DNA of 7,243 nucleotides from Acidobacteriota bacterium (GCA_016210935.1 JACQTH010000492.1:1-7243); one strand, 5' to 3'; positions 1-6,557 are shown, counted from the first letter of the stretch. The notes: a model not told the origin generated them from the sequence alone. A program made the numbers and translations.

Positions 1-21
1 CTTCAGTCCCCGTCTGCATCC

Positions 22-528
22 TCATTTTGGATCGCGATCGCCGAGCGGGCCGACGCCGCCGCGATACTTGACATCCTGTAGCTGCACCCGGATGCCATCG
101 GGATCGCTGAAGTACAGCTCTTTCGTGTCTCCACGCAGCCGGATGTTCGCCTTCAGTCCGCGATCGGTCAGCTTTTTCAGCACCGCATCGGCGTCGAACT
201 GCTCAAGGCCGAGACAGACGTGATCGATCGCCGGTGCTCGTTTTTGGGCAGGGTAGATGCCGAGAAACCCGGTGCCGGCATTCAGGTTCATGCCTGGATC
301 CTGGCGGGTCAGGACCGGCATGCCGAACAAGTCCTGGTAGAACGCCACGGATTTCTGCACGTCCTGAACGAACATCGTCACGTGGTTCAGCTGCTTGACG
401 GTGCCGATTGCCGGTTCGGCAGCGGCGTTCGCAGGCGCGGCGGCAAGGAATGCGGAGAGCGCGCCCAGGAGTTCGCGGCGCGAGATGCAGGCAGCGTCAT
501 ATGCGTCGAGCAGTTGATCCAGGATCAT
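22..528 (-). CDS. Tat-exported VOC (glyoxalase/dioxygenase-fold) protein
   Basis: 168-residue protein. Residues about 14-37 look like a Tat signal: twin Arg R17-R18 in SRRELLGAL, a hydrophobic Ala/Leu stretch, then an Ala-rich cleavage region. Residues 46-153 form one vicinal-oxygen-chelate domain. It opens with LNHVTMFVQDV (H49) and FYQDLFGMPV, continues with IDHVCLGL (H103), and closes with LYFSDPDGIRVQLQ (residues 138-151). H49 and H103 sit at the usual metal-ligand positions. The acidic ligand commonly found in the last strand (DPDGxxxEL) is Q149 here, so metal binding may be altered. Substrate cannot be told; the fold covers glyoxalases, extradiol dioxygenases and resistance proteins. 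The start at 528 is chosen because GGAGG lies 6 nt upstream and the Tat signal then begins sensibly. The reading frame stays open to 600, but that extension is repeat sequence. The gene lies downstream of the PHP gene on the same strand, beyond 111 bp of non-coding DNA. Confidence 0.88.
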   Translation of the reverse strand: MILDQLLDAYDAACISRRELLGALSAFLAAAPANAAAEPAIGTVKQLNHVTMFVQDVQKSVAFYQDLFGMPVLTRQDPGMNLNAGTGFLGIYPAQKRAPAIDHVCLGLEQFDADAVLKKLTDRGLKANIRLRGDTKELYFSDPDGIRVQLQDVKYRGGVGPLGDRDPK

Positions 529-534
529 CGATAT

Positions 535-539
535 CCTCC
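535..539 (-). promoter_or_regulatory. Shine-Dalgarno site of the VOC gene
   Basis: Minus-strand GGAGG, six bases before the ATG at 528. It decides the start against the longer open frame that runs up to 600. Confidence 0.75.
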
Positions 540-541
540 AA

Positions 542-559
542 ACCAGGCTGAAGCCTGGT
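542..559. repeat. Intergenic hairpin (REP-like palindrome)
   Basis: Perfect 7-bp inverted arms ACCAGGC / GCCTGGT around a TGAA loop. It lies in the leader of the VOC gene, three bases upstream of the GGAGG. No T-run follows on either strand, so it is not a typical intrinsic terminator. It resembles the dispersed intergenic palindromes common in acidobacterial genomes (inference). In the VOC transcript it could fold next to the ribosome site. Confidence 0.55.
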
Positions 560-560
560 C

Positions 561-633
561 CCACGACTCCAGGGTTCTGAGGACTCTGTTTGGGTTCCAC
601 AACTCCGGTGGGTCCGACGGCTCTGTTTGGTCC
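561..633. repeat. Two tandem imperfect ~37-bp repeats
   Basis: Copy A is 561-598 and copy B is 597-633, read on the plus strand. Both begin CCACRACTCC and end CTCTGTTTGG(GT)TCC, with small indels between. The pair occupies almost all of the gap between the PHP stop at 640 and the hairpin at 542-559. The array is non-coding as far as I can see; the open minus frame through it is accidental. Its function is unknown. Confidence 0.6.
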
Positions 634-639
634 TGCGAC

Positions 640-1638
640 TCACGGCCGGCCCTCCACGAACACGGGTTGCGTCCACGCGCGCCGTCCGTTGCTGTCCTCG
701 ACCCGCGCGCGAACGTATCCCTCGTTCCCACCGAACACATAGCGCGCGGGGTTGTCATACGATACGTTCAAGAGCCGCCCGTCCTTCCCGACGAAGACGA
801 CGCGGTAGCGAGCCTGCGCGATCGTCGGCGGCCCCTTGGTCTCGATCTCCACCGCAACCGAGGTCGCGTCAGAGCGAATATCCCTCAGGACAGGACCGGT
901 CGATGCATAGAACTCCCCGCGCCCGAGCGCGGCGACGATGGTCTCGCGCGACAAGGCCGGCGCGCGCACGACGACCCAGGCCCCTCCCGGATTCGCGCGG
1001 TCTCGTGTGAACGCCTCCCGAAAGTTGTGGGCGTCGTCCACGGCCGCCGCGTAGATGCGCATCCCTGAAGAAAGAAGCTGATCCCACATCTGTTCAGTCG
1101 ACGGCGTCCGTCCATCACCGTCGTGATTGACGAGCGGGTGGCCGCTGGCGATCTCGAGCAGCCCGACCGATTTCAGGGGGAGCATCTCCTTCGCCGTGAA
1201 GGCCCAGATGAAATTCGGGTGATTGATCAGCGGGACCCCACCCTGCGCTCGGACGGCGTCGATGCTGGCCTGCAGGAGCTCCGTGACGGTCGATCCTTTC
1301 TGCCGCGGGACGAGGCGTGTGATTCCAATGGCATTGACGTGAACGGTCTTCTCGTTCGTGATCTCCTCGCCCCCAATGAGCAGGAAGTTGTCGCTCGGGT
1401 TCGTATCGAAGAGGGCCGGGTCGGTGAAGGTGTTGTGATCCGTGATTGCGAGAAAGTGATAGCCGTTCCGCTTGTACCATGCGACCAGATCGTACGGCGG
1501 CGAGTCGCCGTCGGAGTTGATCGTGTGACTGTGGAGATTGCCCTTGTACCACCGCGATAGGGGTGCGGTGTCCTGCACAGCACGAGATGGCGTAGCGACG
1601 CACACGAACAGGATAAGAGCGAGCAGAGCGCGTCTCAT
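640..1638 (-). CDS. Secreted PHP-domain metallohydrolase (CehA/McbA-like)
   Basis: 332 residues. A Sec signal covers about 1-20 (MRR, then a hydrophobic stretch, then PSRA). The PHP metal-site motifs follow in order: GNLHSHT (H36, H38), ITDHN (D67, H68), GGEE (E91, E92), VHVNAIG (H100), INHPN (H140), LLEI (E162) and VDDAHN (D201, D202, H204). All expected ligand motifs appear to be present, so the enzyme should be an active metal-dependent phosphoesterase or hydrolase in the periplasm or outside the cell. YASTGP (244-249) is the typical end of the catalytic domain in exported PHP proteins. Residues about 250-328 look like a short beta-sandwich appendage. Substrate unknown; exported relatives are often named CehA/McbA family. 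The ATG shares ATGA with the stop of the upstream PQQ dehydrogenase and has AGAGG six bases before it (1645-1649), so the two are co-transcribed and probably translationally coupled. Confidence 0.9.
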   Translation of the reverse strand: MRRALLALILFVCVATPSRAVQDTAPLSRWYKGNLHSHTINSDGDSPPYDLVAWYKRNGYHFLAITDHNTFTDPALFDTNPSDNFLLIGGEEITNEKTVHVNAIGITRLVPRQKGSTVTELLQASIDAVRAQGGVPLINHPNFIWAFTAKEMLPLKSVGLLEIASGHPLVNHDGDGRTPSTEQMWDQLLSSGMRIYAAAVDDAHNFREAFTRDRANPGGAWVVVRAPALSRETIVAALGRGEFYASTGPVLRDIRSDATSVAVEIETKGPPTIAQARYRVVFVGKDGRLLNVSYDNPARYVFGGNEGYVRARVEDSNGRRAWTQPVFVEGRP

Positions 1639-3713
1639 CGTTGTCCTCTGGCAGACCGCGCGTCCGCGCGATCGAGACGAATTCCCTCCCTGCGGCCCGG
1701 TCGGCTCAAGGTCCGCGCTCCGGAACGAGACCGCAGACCAAACACAACGATGTGATCCCCGATTCCCCAGGCGCCGCCGCCGCCGACGGCAATAGCGACG
1801 AACTGATCCCCTGAGGCCAGCCGATAGCTCATCGGGGTGGCTTTGCCGCTGGCCGGCAGCTGGCCGCGCCAGAGTTCACGACCGGAGTCAATATCGTACG
1901 CGTGAAGGGATCGATCGAGCGCCGCAGCGATGAAGACGAGCCCGCTTTCGGTCACGATCGGGCCGCCCAGGTTCGGCGATCCCCAGTCGGCCTGCATCTT
2001 TGCCGCCGGCTCGCCGCTGAACAGCGCGCTCATCGATCCGAGCGGCGCCTCCCATTTGCGCTCGCCGGTTCTCAAATCGACTGCCACGAGCGTGCCGAAC
2101 GGCGGTGGCGTGCAGGGCAGCCCGGACGGCCCGAGAAGCAGCCGCCGTCGCATGATGTACGGCGTTCCCTGCATGGGGTTGTATTCGTACTCGTGGCCCA
2201 GGCGCTCGTCCTCGGCGCGCGCTTTCTTCAGATCGAATCCTTCCCGTGGAATCAGTTGCACCATCGCTGCTACGCGATTCACTGGAACCACGGCGATTTG
2301 ACGAACCGGATCGACGGCGACGCCGCCCCAGTGCGCGCCACCGATATTCGAGGGGAGAACGAGCGTGCCCTTCACGCTGGGCGACGTGAAGATCCCGTTG
2401 TTCCGAAGGCCTTCGATGGCGCTGCGGCAGGCGGCACGGTCGCGTTCGGTCATGCCCCACACCTGATCGATCGTGAACCGATGCGGACTGAGCGGCGGCG
2501 TCGCGGTCGTAAACGGCTGCGTGGGCGCCGTCTCCTCTCCCGGAATATCACTCTGCGGCACCGGACGTTCTTCGACCGGGAACACCGGCGCGCCGGTTTC
2601 ACGATGAAGGACGAACAACATCCCCGTCTTGGTCGCCTGGAGGACAACCGGAACACGAACGCCGGCACGTGTGAGCGTCACCAGCGCGGGGGGCGACGCG
2701 TTGTCGTAATCCCAGAGATCGTGGTGAACCGTCTGGAACGACCACACGACCTCGCCCGTCGAGGCTTTCAACGCGACGATGGAGTTCGCGTACCGATTGT
2801 CGCCAAGCCGGAGCGCGCCGTAGTAGTCGGGCGCCGCGCTTCCGGTCGGCACGAACACGAGATCGCGCTCGGGGTCTCCCGCGAGCACCGACCACGCATT
2901 GGCGCCGCCGCTCTTGTGCGCCATCGCGCCCCGCCACTCGCCGTACCTCGGATCACGGGGGTCCTGCGGAATCGGGTCCCACGACCACTTGAGCGCGCCG
3001 GTCCGGGCGTCGTATCCGCGGACTTCGCCGCTCGCAATAGTCGGTCGGGTGTTATCGGCGATCGACGATCCGGTGACGATGACGCCGTTGATGACGAGGG
3101 GCGGCGAGGTAAACGAATAGGCCTGAGGCTCGAATGGCTGGATGCGGAGACGCCTCTTGAGATCGACAATGCCGTCTGCGCCGAACCCTGCACAGGGACG
3201 TCCATCGCGGGCGTCGAGCGCGAAGAGCTGCGATTGGGCGGTGGCCGCCAGGATTCGGCGGCGGCACGGCGCCCGCGCCGGCGCGGTGTCGTCGACCCAT
3301 GTGGAGACGCCACGGCTGGCAAAATCGCCATACGTCACGTCGCGCGCGATCATCGGGTCGAACAGCCAGCGCTCGCGGCCGGAGGCGGCGTCGAGCGCGA
3401 TCACCCGGCCCAGTGGCGTCCCGACATACATCACGCCGTCGATGACGAGCGGCGTCGCCTCGAAGGAGGTCGGCTTCTTCGTCGCAAACCGCGGCTCCGT
3501 CTCGCCGGTGCGGTACGTCCACGCCACCTCGAGTCGGCTCAGGTTCCCCGCGGAAATCTCTGAGGCAGGCAGATAGCGGGTGCCCTGAATGTCTCGGCCG
3601 TTGGCGGCCCACTCGACGGCGTTTTTCTGCCGGGCTGTTCCGGTTGCCACCAGAACAGTGAACAGCGCCACCCCAAGCCTTTGCCCAGCCGGAGCGTGGC
3701 GACGTTTCTGCAT
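1635..3713 (-). CDS. PQQ-dependent glucose-dehydrogenase-like quinoprotein
   Basis: 692 residues. A basic and then hydrophobic N-terminus (1-27) acts as a signal peptide. The rest is an eight-bladed PQQ propeller that matches the periplasmic domain of membrane glucose dehydrogenase but lacks its five N-terminal membrane helices. Family landmarks in order: RGVSTW (134-139), CRRRI (150-154), LDARDGRPC (166-174), TVHHDLWDYD (328-337), QATKTG (359-364), NIGGAHWGGVAVDP (456-469), GLPC (531-534), DWGSPNLGGP (576-585) and SGKATPMSY (622-630). D335 and K362 are 27 residues apart, as recalled for the catalytic Asp and Lys of E. coli Gcd. The position of its His in GVSYH is W139 here. It probably oxidises a sugar or alcohol in the periplasm and passes electrons to quinone or a cytochrome. 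A basic Arg/Ser-rich tail (660-692) follows the last blade. No strong ribosome site precedes the ATG. Confidence 0.92.
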   Translation of the reverse strand: MQKRRHAPAGQRLGVALFTVLVATGTARQKNAVEWAANGRDIQGTRYLPASEISAGNLSRLEVAWTYRTGETEPRFATKKPTSFEATPLVIDGVMYVGTPLGRVIALDAASGRERWLFDPMIARDVTYGDFASRGVSTWVDDTAPARAPCRRRILAATAQSQLFALDARDGRPCAGFGADGIVDLKRRLRIQPFEPQAYSFTSPPLVINGVIVTGSSIADNTRPTIASGEVRGYDARTGALKWSWDPIPQDPRDPRYGEWRGAMAHKSGGANAWSVLAGDPERDLVFVPTGSAAPDYYGALRLGDNRYANSIVALKASTGEVVWSFQTVHHDLWDYDNASPPALVTLTRAGVRVPVVLQATKTGMLFVLHRETGAPVFPVEERPVPQSDIPGEETAPTQPFTTATPPLSPHRFTIDQVWGMTERDRAACRSAIEGLRNNGIFTSPSVKGTLVLPSNIGGAHWGGVAVDPVRQIAVVPVNRVAAMVQLIPREGFDLKKARAEDERLGHEYEYNPMQGTPYIMRRRLLLGPSGLPCTPPPFGTLVAVDLRTGERKWEAPLGSMSALFSGEPAAKMQADWGSPNLGGPIVTESGLVFIAAALDRSLHAYDIDSGRELWRGQLPASGKATPMSYRLASGDQFVAIAVGGGGAWGIGDHIVVFGLRSRSGARTLSRPGRREGIRLDRADARSARGQR

Positions 3714-3766
3714 TGTCGTCAGTAAGGGCTACGATCTAAGAGCTCCGATTTCCAAGGGTAGTCACG
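3714..3766. promoter_or_regulatory. Short divergent intergenic region
   Basis: 53 bp between the divergent starts of the PQQ dehydrogenase (minus) and the 94-residue protein (plus). Promoters for both must lie here or inside the neighbouring genes. The only hints are a weak plus-strand TACGAT at 3730-3735, without a convincing -35 box, and AAGGG at 3754-3758, eight bases before the plus-strand ATG. No clear operator palindrome is visible. Confidence 0.3.
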
Positions 3767-4051
3767 ATGGCACAACGTGTAGGGATCAGCAACAGGGAAA
3801 CACCGACCGAAGAGGCGCGGGAACGGGAGAAGTTTCCGCCGCTCAATACCGGCTCACCTCTGCCCGAAGACGCCGCCGGCCGCGTCGGCGAGCAGCCGCT
3901 CGAGGATCGGCGCGATCGCCACACGTCGCACAAGGCGGGGAGCCGCTCGATCGCCCAGAAAGAGGACGCGTCGAAATACGCCGATCGCGGGCATCCGTCG
4001 GCGCACAAGGTCGCAGGCGCGTTCGGAAAAGAGCCGACGAGGTCGGAATAG
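3767..4051 (+). CDS. Small hydrophilic hypothetical protein
   Basis: 94 residues; family not recognised. It is strongly charged (Glu, Asp, Arg, Lys, His), with no Cys or Trp, no Met after the first, and few hydrophobics. It is therefore probably disordered, soluble and cytoplasmic, with no signal peptide or membrane segment. The second half (SHKAGSRSIAQKEDASKYAD at 54-73, then HPSAHKVAGAFGK at 76-88) has the feel of a conserved short motif. Composition recalls small stress-type or nucleic-acid-associated proteins, but no function can be assigned. Support for it being real: AAGGG eight bases before the ATG, largely G/C third positions after the first ten codons, a normal stop, and no better gene on either strand. 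The competing minus-strand frame over the same DNA is rich in Arg, Ser and Cys and looks like a shadow. It is the only plus-strand gene. Its TAG ends one base from the break in the adjacent MFS remnant, so its C-terminus may itself be altered. Confidence 0.6.
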   Translation: MAQRVGISNRETPTEEAREREKFPPLNTGSPLPEDAAGRVGEQPLEDRRDRHTSHKAGSRSIAQKEDASKYADRGHPSAHKVAGAFGKEPTRSE

Positions 4052-4052
4052 C

Positions 4053-4139
4053 GTCGCACCACTCGATCATTGTTCCGACGGCCGACGCGGCAATGACCTG
4101 CCAGATTCGGTATTCGGCGGCGGGTTTGGCGGGCGTCAT
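4053..4139 (-). pseudogene. Truncated N-terminus of an MFS (MHS-type) transporter
   Basis: Twenty-nine codons starting at an ATG that shares ATGA with the stop of the acyl-CoA synthetase. The peptide contains RIWQVIAASAVGTMIEWCD (residues 11-29), the start of TM1 in metabolite:proton symporters, which usually read GTxIEWYDFxxxG. Tyr is replaced by Cys (TGC for TAC) and similarity stops right after the Asp at 4053. The open frame runs on antisense to the 94-residue gene but no longer resembles a transporter; about 400 residues are missing. The original arrangement was evidently a synthetase-transporter operon, with the transporter perhaps importing the acid that the synthetase activates. The fragment itself cannot work as a transporter. 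Confidence 0.72.
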
Positions 4140-5707
4140 TGGGCGGAGATCGCCGGGCGCCCGCCGCGCAGGACGTATTTCTGAACCTTGCCGGTGGCGG
4201 TTTTGGGCAGCTCGCTGACAAACGTCACGCCCTTCGGGACCTTGAAATGCGCGAGGCGCTCGCGGGCAAAGAGCCGGAGGTCCTCTTCGACGGGCGTGGC
4301 CCCGTCGCGCGGCACGACGAACGCGTGAGGCACCTCACCCCATCGCGCATCCGGTACGCCGACGACCGCGACCTCGAGCACGGCGGGATGTCTGAGCAGG
4401 ACGCCTTCGACTTCAACCGACGAGATGTTTTCTCCTCCGCTGATGATCACGTCCTTGAGGCGGTCGCGGATCTCCACGTAGTGGTCCGGGTGAATCACCG
4501 CCGCATCGCCGGTGTGAAACCATCCGCCCTTGAACGCGTGCGCGGTCGCCTCGGGGTCGTTGAAATAGCCCTCCATCACCACGTTGCCCCGCACGACGAT
4601 TTCGCCGATGGTCTGCCCGTCGTGCGGCACCGGCCGGCCGTCTTCGTCCACCACATCCAGCTCACCTGACGTCAGAAGCTCGACGCCCTGTCTGGCCTTG
4701 ATGGCGGCCTTCGAGGCGGAATCCAGGCCCTCGTGTTCGGGCCGCGGCTCGCAGACCGTAATGAACGGCGCCGTCTCCGTGAGGCCGTACACTTGTGTCA
4801 CGGTCCAGCCCAACTCGCCTTCGACGCGCTCGATCGTCGCGGCGGCAGGCGGCGCACCGGCGGTCAGGATTCGGAGGCCTGTGCGCGCGCCGCGTCGCAG
4901 ATCCGCCGGGGCGTTCGCGATCGCAATCAGCACCGTCGGCGCCGCGCACAGCATGGTGATGTGTTCCTCCTCGATCAGCCGGAACACCAGGGCCGGATCG
5001 ACTTTTCGCAGACAGACGTGCGTCGCGCCCATGGCCGTCACGGTCCACACAAACGTCCAGCCGTTCGCGTGGAACATCGGCAGCGTCCACAAGTACCGAT
5101 CGCCGGCCGTCATCGGGTGATGCACGAGCGTGTTGAGCGTATTGAGCGCGGCGTTGCGGTGCGTGATCATTACGCCCTTGGGTCGCGACGTCGTGCCGCT
5201 CGTGTAGTTGATCGTCAGGAGATCGCGCTCACGGATTTCAGCGGGTTCGAAGGACGGCGAGGCGTCTCCGATGAGCCGTTCGTAGTCGATCCACCCCGCG
5301 CGGCCTCCCTCGAACGCGATGAACCGCTCGACGCCTGGAATCTGTGACCGTATCGGGTCAACCGCATCGAGCGAGTCCGCATGGGCACAGAGGACTCTGG
5401 CGCCGCTGTGGTTGAGGAGGTACGCGAAGTCGTCGGCGACGAGGCGATAGTTGATCGGCACCAGGACCGCGCCGATTTGGGGGACGCCATAGAACGATTC
5501 GAGATGGGCGTGGAGATTGGTCGAGATGGTCGCGACGCGGTCGCCCGGCCGGATGCCGAATCGCTGCAGCACCGACGACCACCGGTCGCAGCGGTCGAAG
5601 AACTGGCGGTAGGTCAGCCGGAGCGGCCCGTCGACGACCGCCTCGCGCTCGGCGTAGAGCCGCCGCGATCGACGGGCCATCTCGACCGGACTAAGGGGGC
5701 TCTCCAC
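4136..5707 (-). CDS. AMP-binding acyl-CoA synthetase (fatty acid--CoA ligase)
   Basis: 523 residues, full length for a class I adenylate-forming ligase, cytoplasmic. It activates a carboxylic acid with ATP to an acyl-AMP and transfers it to CoA. Motifs: P-loop YTSGTTSRPKG (168-178), PMFHANGW (210-217), YGLTE (307-311), GWFHTGD (395-401), hinge region RDRLKDVIISGGENIS (414-429) and C-terminal PKTATGKVQK (501-510), with K507 as the predicted catalytic lysine. All core motifs are intact. It resembles medium/long-chain fatty-acid or aryl-acid ligases; the exact acid cannot be read from sequence. The start is a GTG at 5707 with no visible Shine-Dalgarno. It is preferred because SPVEMARRSRRLYAEREAVV is the normal family opening; the ATG at codon 10 would trim it. 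It lies 33 bp downstream of the exported 210-residue protein, and an MFS fragment follows with a 4-base overlap. Confidence 0.92.
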   Translation of the reverse strand: MESPLSPVEMARRSRRLYAEREAVVDGPLRLTYRQFFDRCDRWSSVLQRFGIRPGDRVATISTNLHAHLESFYGVPQIGAVLVPINYRLVADDFAYLLNHSGARVLCAHADSLDAVDPIRSQIPGVERFIAFEGGRAGWIDYERLIGDASPSFEPAEIRERDLLTINYTSGTTSRPKGVMITHRNAALNTLNTLVHHPMTAGDRYLWTLPMFHANGWTFVWTVTAMGATHVCLRKVDPALVFRLIEEEHITMLCAAPTVLIAIANAPADLRRGARTGLRILTAGAPPAAATIERVEGELGWTVTQVYGLTETAPFITVCEPRPEHEGLDSASKAAIKARQGVELLTSGELDVVDEDGRPVPHDGQTIGEIVVRGNVVMEGYFNDPEATAHAFKGGWFHTGDAAVIHPDHYVEIRDRLKDVIISGGENISSVEVEGVLLRHPAVLEVAVVGVPDARWGEVPHAFVVPRDGATPVEEDLRLFARERLAHFKVPKGVTFVSELPKTATGKVQKYVLRGGRPAISAQ

Positions 5708-5740
5708 GGTGTTGGGGGGGCCGCGGCTATCCCCTGGAGA

Positions 5741-6373
5741 TCACGATGTTTTCGACACCCCGAATTTATCCACGTGCACTTCGAGGAGGTGGTTCACCCG
5801 GAACCCGTAGATGCCGTCGGTCTTCGCGGTCGGCCCGGTCTTCGGCGTCGAATGGACCACGGTGCCGTTGACCAGGTAGTCGATCTTGTCGGCCATGACG
5901 CGGACTTCCAGCTCGTTGGTGGACTTCCCGTCCTCACCCGGCTGCTTCACGGCGTCGCTCGCGGTTCTCGGTGTGATGTTGGTCGTCTGGTCGCCGTTGC
6001 GTTGCTTGACGAGCCACGTCCCGTTTTGCGCGACGAGGAAGTACAGGTAGGTCTGCCCGGCGCCTTCGAGATCGCTGCCCCCGAAGACCAGGCCGTAATA
6101 GTTGACGTGTCCGCTTGGCTTCATCAGCGTGAAGGTGCCTTTGAGCGAATAGTTCCCGGTTGCCGTGTTGGCGGGGTTCCAATAGACGGCGGCCGTCGGG
6201 TTCGTCGCGTGAAACCCGGTGCCCATCGTCACGAACTTGATGTCGCCCGCGGCGTCCGGATCCGACGCGCTGGTGCTGCGATCGACGCGGAGCTTCCAGC
6301 CCTTCGGGGCCTGGGCGAGGAGCGGGGTCGCAATCAGGGCGATCAGCAACGCAACAGCAATCTGGCGCTTCAT
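5741..6373 (-). CDS. Exported protein, probable jelly-roll (DUF1080/LamG-like)
   Basis: 210 residues with a clear Sec signal, MKRQIAVALLIALIATPLLA, cut near residue 20-22. The mature part is rich in beta strands: AVYWNPANTATGNYSLKGTF (62-81), GHVNYYGLVFGGSDLEG (88-104), TYLYFLVAQNGTWLVKQR (108-125), NELEVRVMADKIDYLVNG (153-170) and DGIYGFRVNHLLEVHVDKFG (186-205). This strand pattern, ending in a region like 'G.YGFRV....V.VDKF', resembles concanavalin-like jelly-roll domains of the DUF1080/3-keto-disaccharide-hydrolase or LamG type. I see no obvious catalytic acid pair, so a carbohydrate-binding or structural role in the periplasm is as likely as hydrolysis. The start is well supported by AAGGAGG seven bases upstream. 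It precedes the acyl-CoA synthetase by 33 bp and may share its transcript. Confidence 0.82.
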   Translation of the reverse strand: MKRQIAVALLIALIATPLLAQAPKGWKLRVDRSTSASDPDAAGDIKFVTMGTGFHATNPTAAVYWNPANTATGNYSLKGTFTLMKPSGHVNYYGLVFGGSDLEGAGQTYLYFLVAQNGTWLVKQRNGDQTTNITPRTASDAVKQPGEDGKSTNELEVRVMADKIDYLVNGTVVHSTPKTGPTAKTDGIYGFRVNHLLEVHVDKFGVSKTS

Positions 6374-6380
6374 TAGTCTG

Positions 6381-6387
6381 CCTCCTT
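6381..6387 (-). promoter_or_regulatory. Perfect Shine-Dalgarno of the exported 210-aa protein
   Basis: Minus-strand AAGGAGG, seven bases before the ATG at 6373. It is the strongest ribosome site in the window and suggests high translation of this gene. Confidence 0.8.
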
Positions 6388-6400
6388 GGGAAGAGGAGGA

Positions 6401-6406
6401 ATCATA
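6401..6406 (-). promoter_or_regulatory. Possible -10 box (TATGAT)
   Basis: Minus-strand TATGAT, 27 bases before the ATG at 6373, in an otherwise GC-rich stretch. No good -35 hexamer lies 16-18 bases further upstream, so this is a weak promoter call for the 210-residue protein and the synthetase. Confidence 0.3.
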
Positions 6407-6439
6407 CCGCGACTCCTTCTCTTCGACCGTACCCCCTCG

Positions 6440-6447
6440 GACTAGTC
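6440..6447. repeat. Palindrome GACTAGTC, left copy
   Basis: Eight-base perfect palindrome containing the rare tetramer CTAG. It sits exactly where the SRPBCC similarity ends, sharing one base with the last codon. An identical copy lies at 6590-6597. Confidence 0.6.
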
Positions 6448-6557
6448 CAGCCGGGTTCAGGTTTGGCGCGGAACTGGAACCGGTGGCCCACCTGGGGCAC
6501 GAAATCGTTCGGCATGAGCCACTGCGCGATCGCGGCGCTGTCGGTCAGAACCTTCCA
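6447..6557 (-). pseudogene. SRPBCC (AHSA1/START-like) gene fragment
   Basis: A 37-codon piece with no start: WKVLTDSAAIAQWLMPNDF followed by VPQVGHRFQFRAKPEPGW. It matches the early part of SRPBCC/AHSA1-type proteins, where 'VWxALTDxxxIAQWLMPNDF' is followed by a beta strand and 'KPxPGWDG'. An in-frame TGA lies immediately before the Trp (6558-6560), and similarity stops after the final Trp at the palindrome 6440-6447. The rest of this roughly 150-residue family is missing on both sides. Such proteins often sit with an ArsR-type regulator; none is seen here. The fragment cannot make a working domain. Confidence 0.7.

Noticed and set aside
542..559. Intrinsic terminator for the PHP operon
   Set aside because: The hairpin is stable but no T-run follows it on the transcribed strand.
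529..600. 24-residue N-terminal extension of the VOC protein
   Set aside because: It is encoded by the repeat and hairpin, and the ATG at 528 has a good Shine-Dalgarno and gives a proper Tat signal start.
561..633. CRISPR array
   Set aside because: Only two imperfect copies, directly adjacent with no spacer, and no cas genes nearby.
220..1068. 282-codon plus-strand open frame
   Set aside because: It runs antisense through the VOC gene, the repeats and the PHP gene, and its composition is shadow-like.
1902..3563. 553-codon plus-strand open frame
   Set aside because: It lies wholly antisense to the PQQ dehydrogenase, is Arg-rich with no recognisable domain, and is a typical shadow of high-GC coding DNA.
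3736..4221. 161-codon minus-strand frame opposite the 94-residue gene
   Set aside because: It overlaps the end of the acyl-CoA synthetase out of frame, and its Arg/Ser/Cys-rich product resembles nothing; the plus-strand gene fits better.
5714..5720. Run of seven G as a frameshift or phase-variation tract
   Set aside because: It lies in the 33-bp gap before the acyl-CoA synthetase start; both neighbouring genes are intact, so there is no evidence that it matters.
5381..6376. 331-codon plus-strand open frame
   Set aside because: It runs antisense across two well-supported genes and their gap; the product has no domain or ribosome site.
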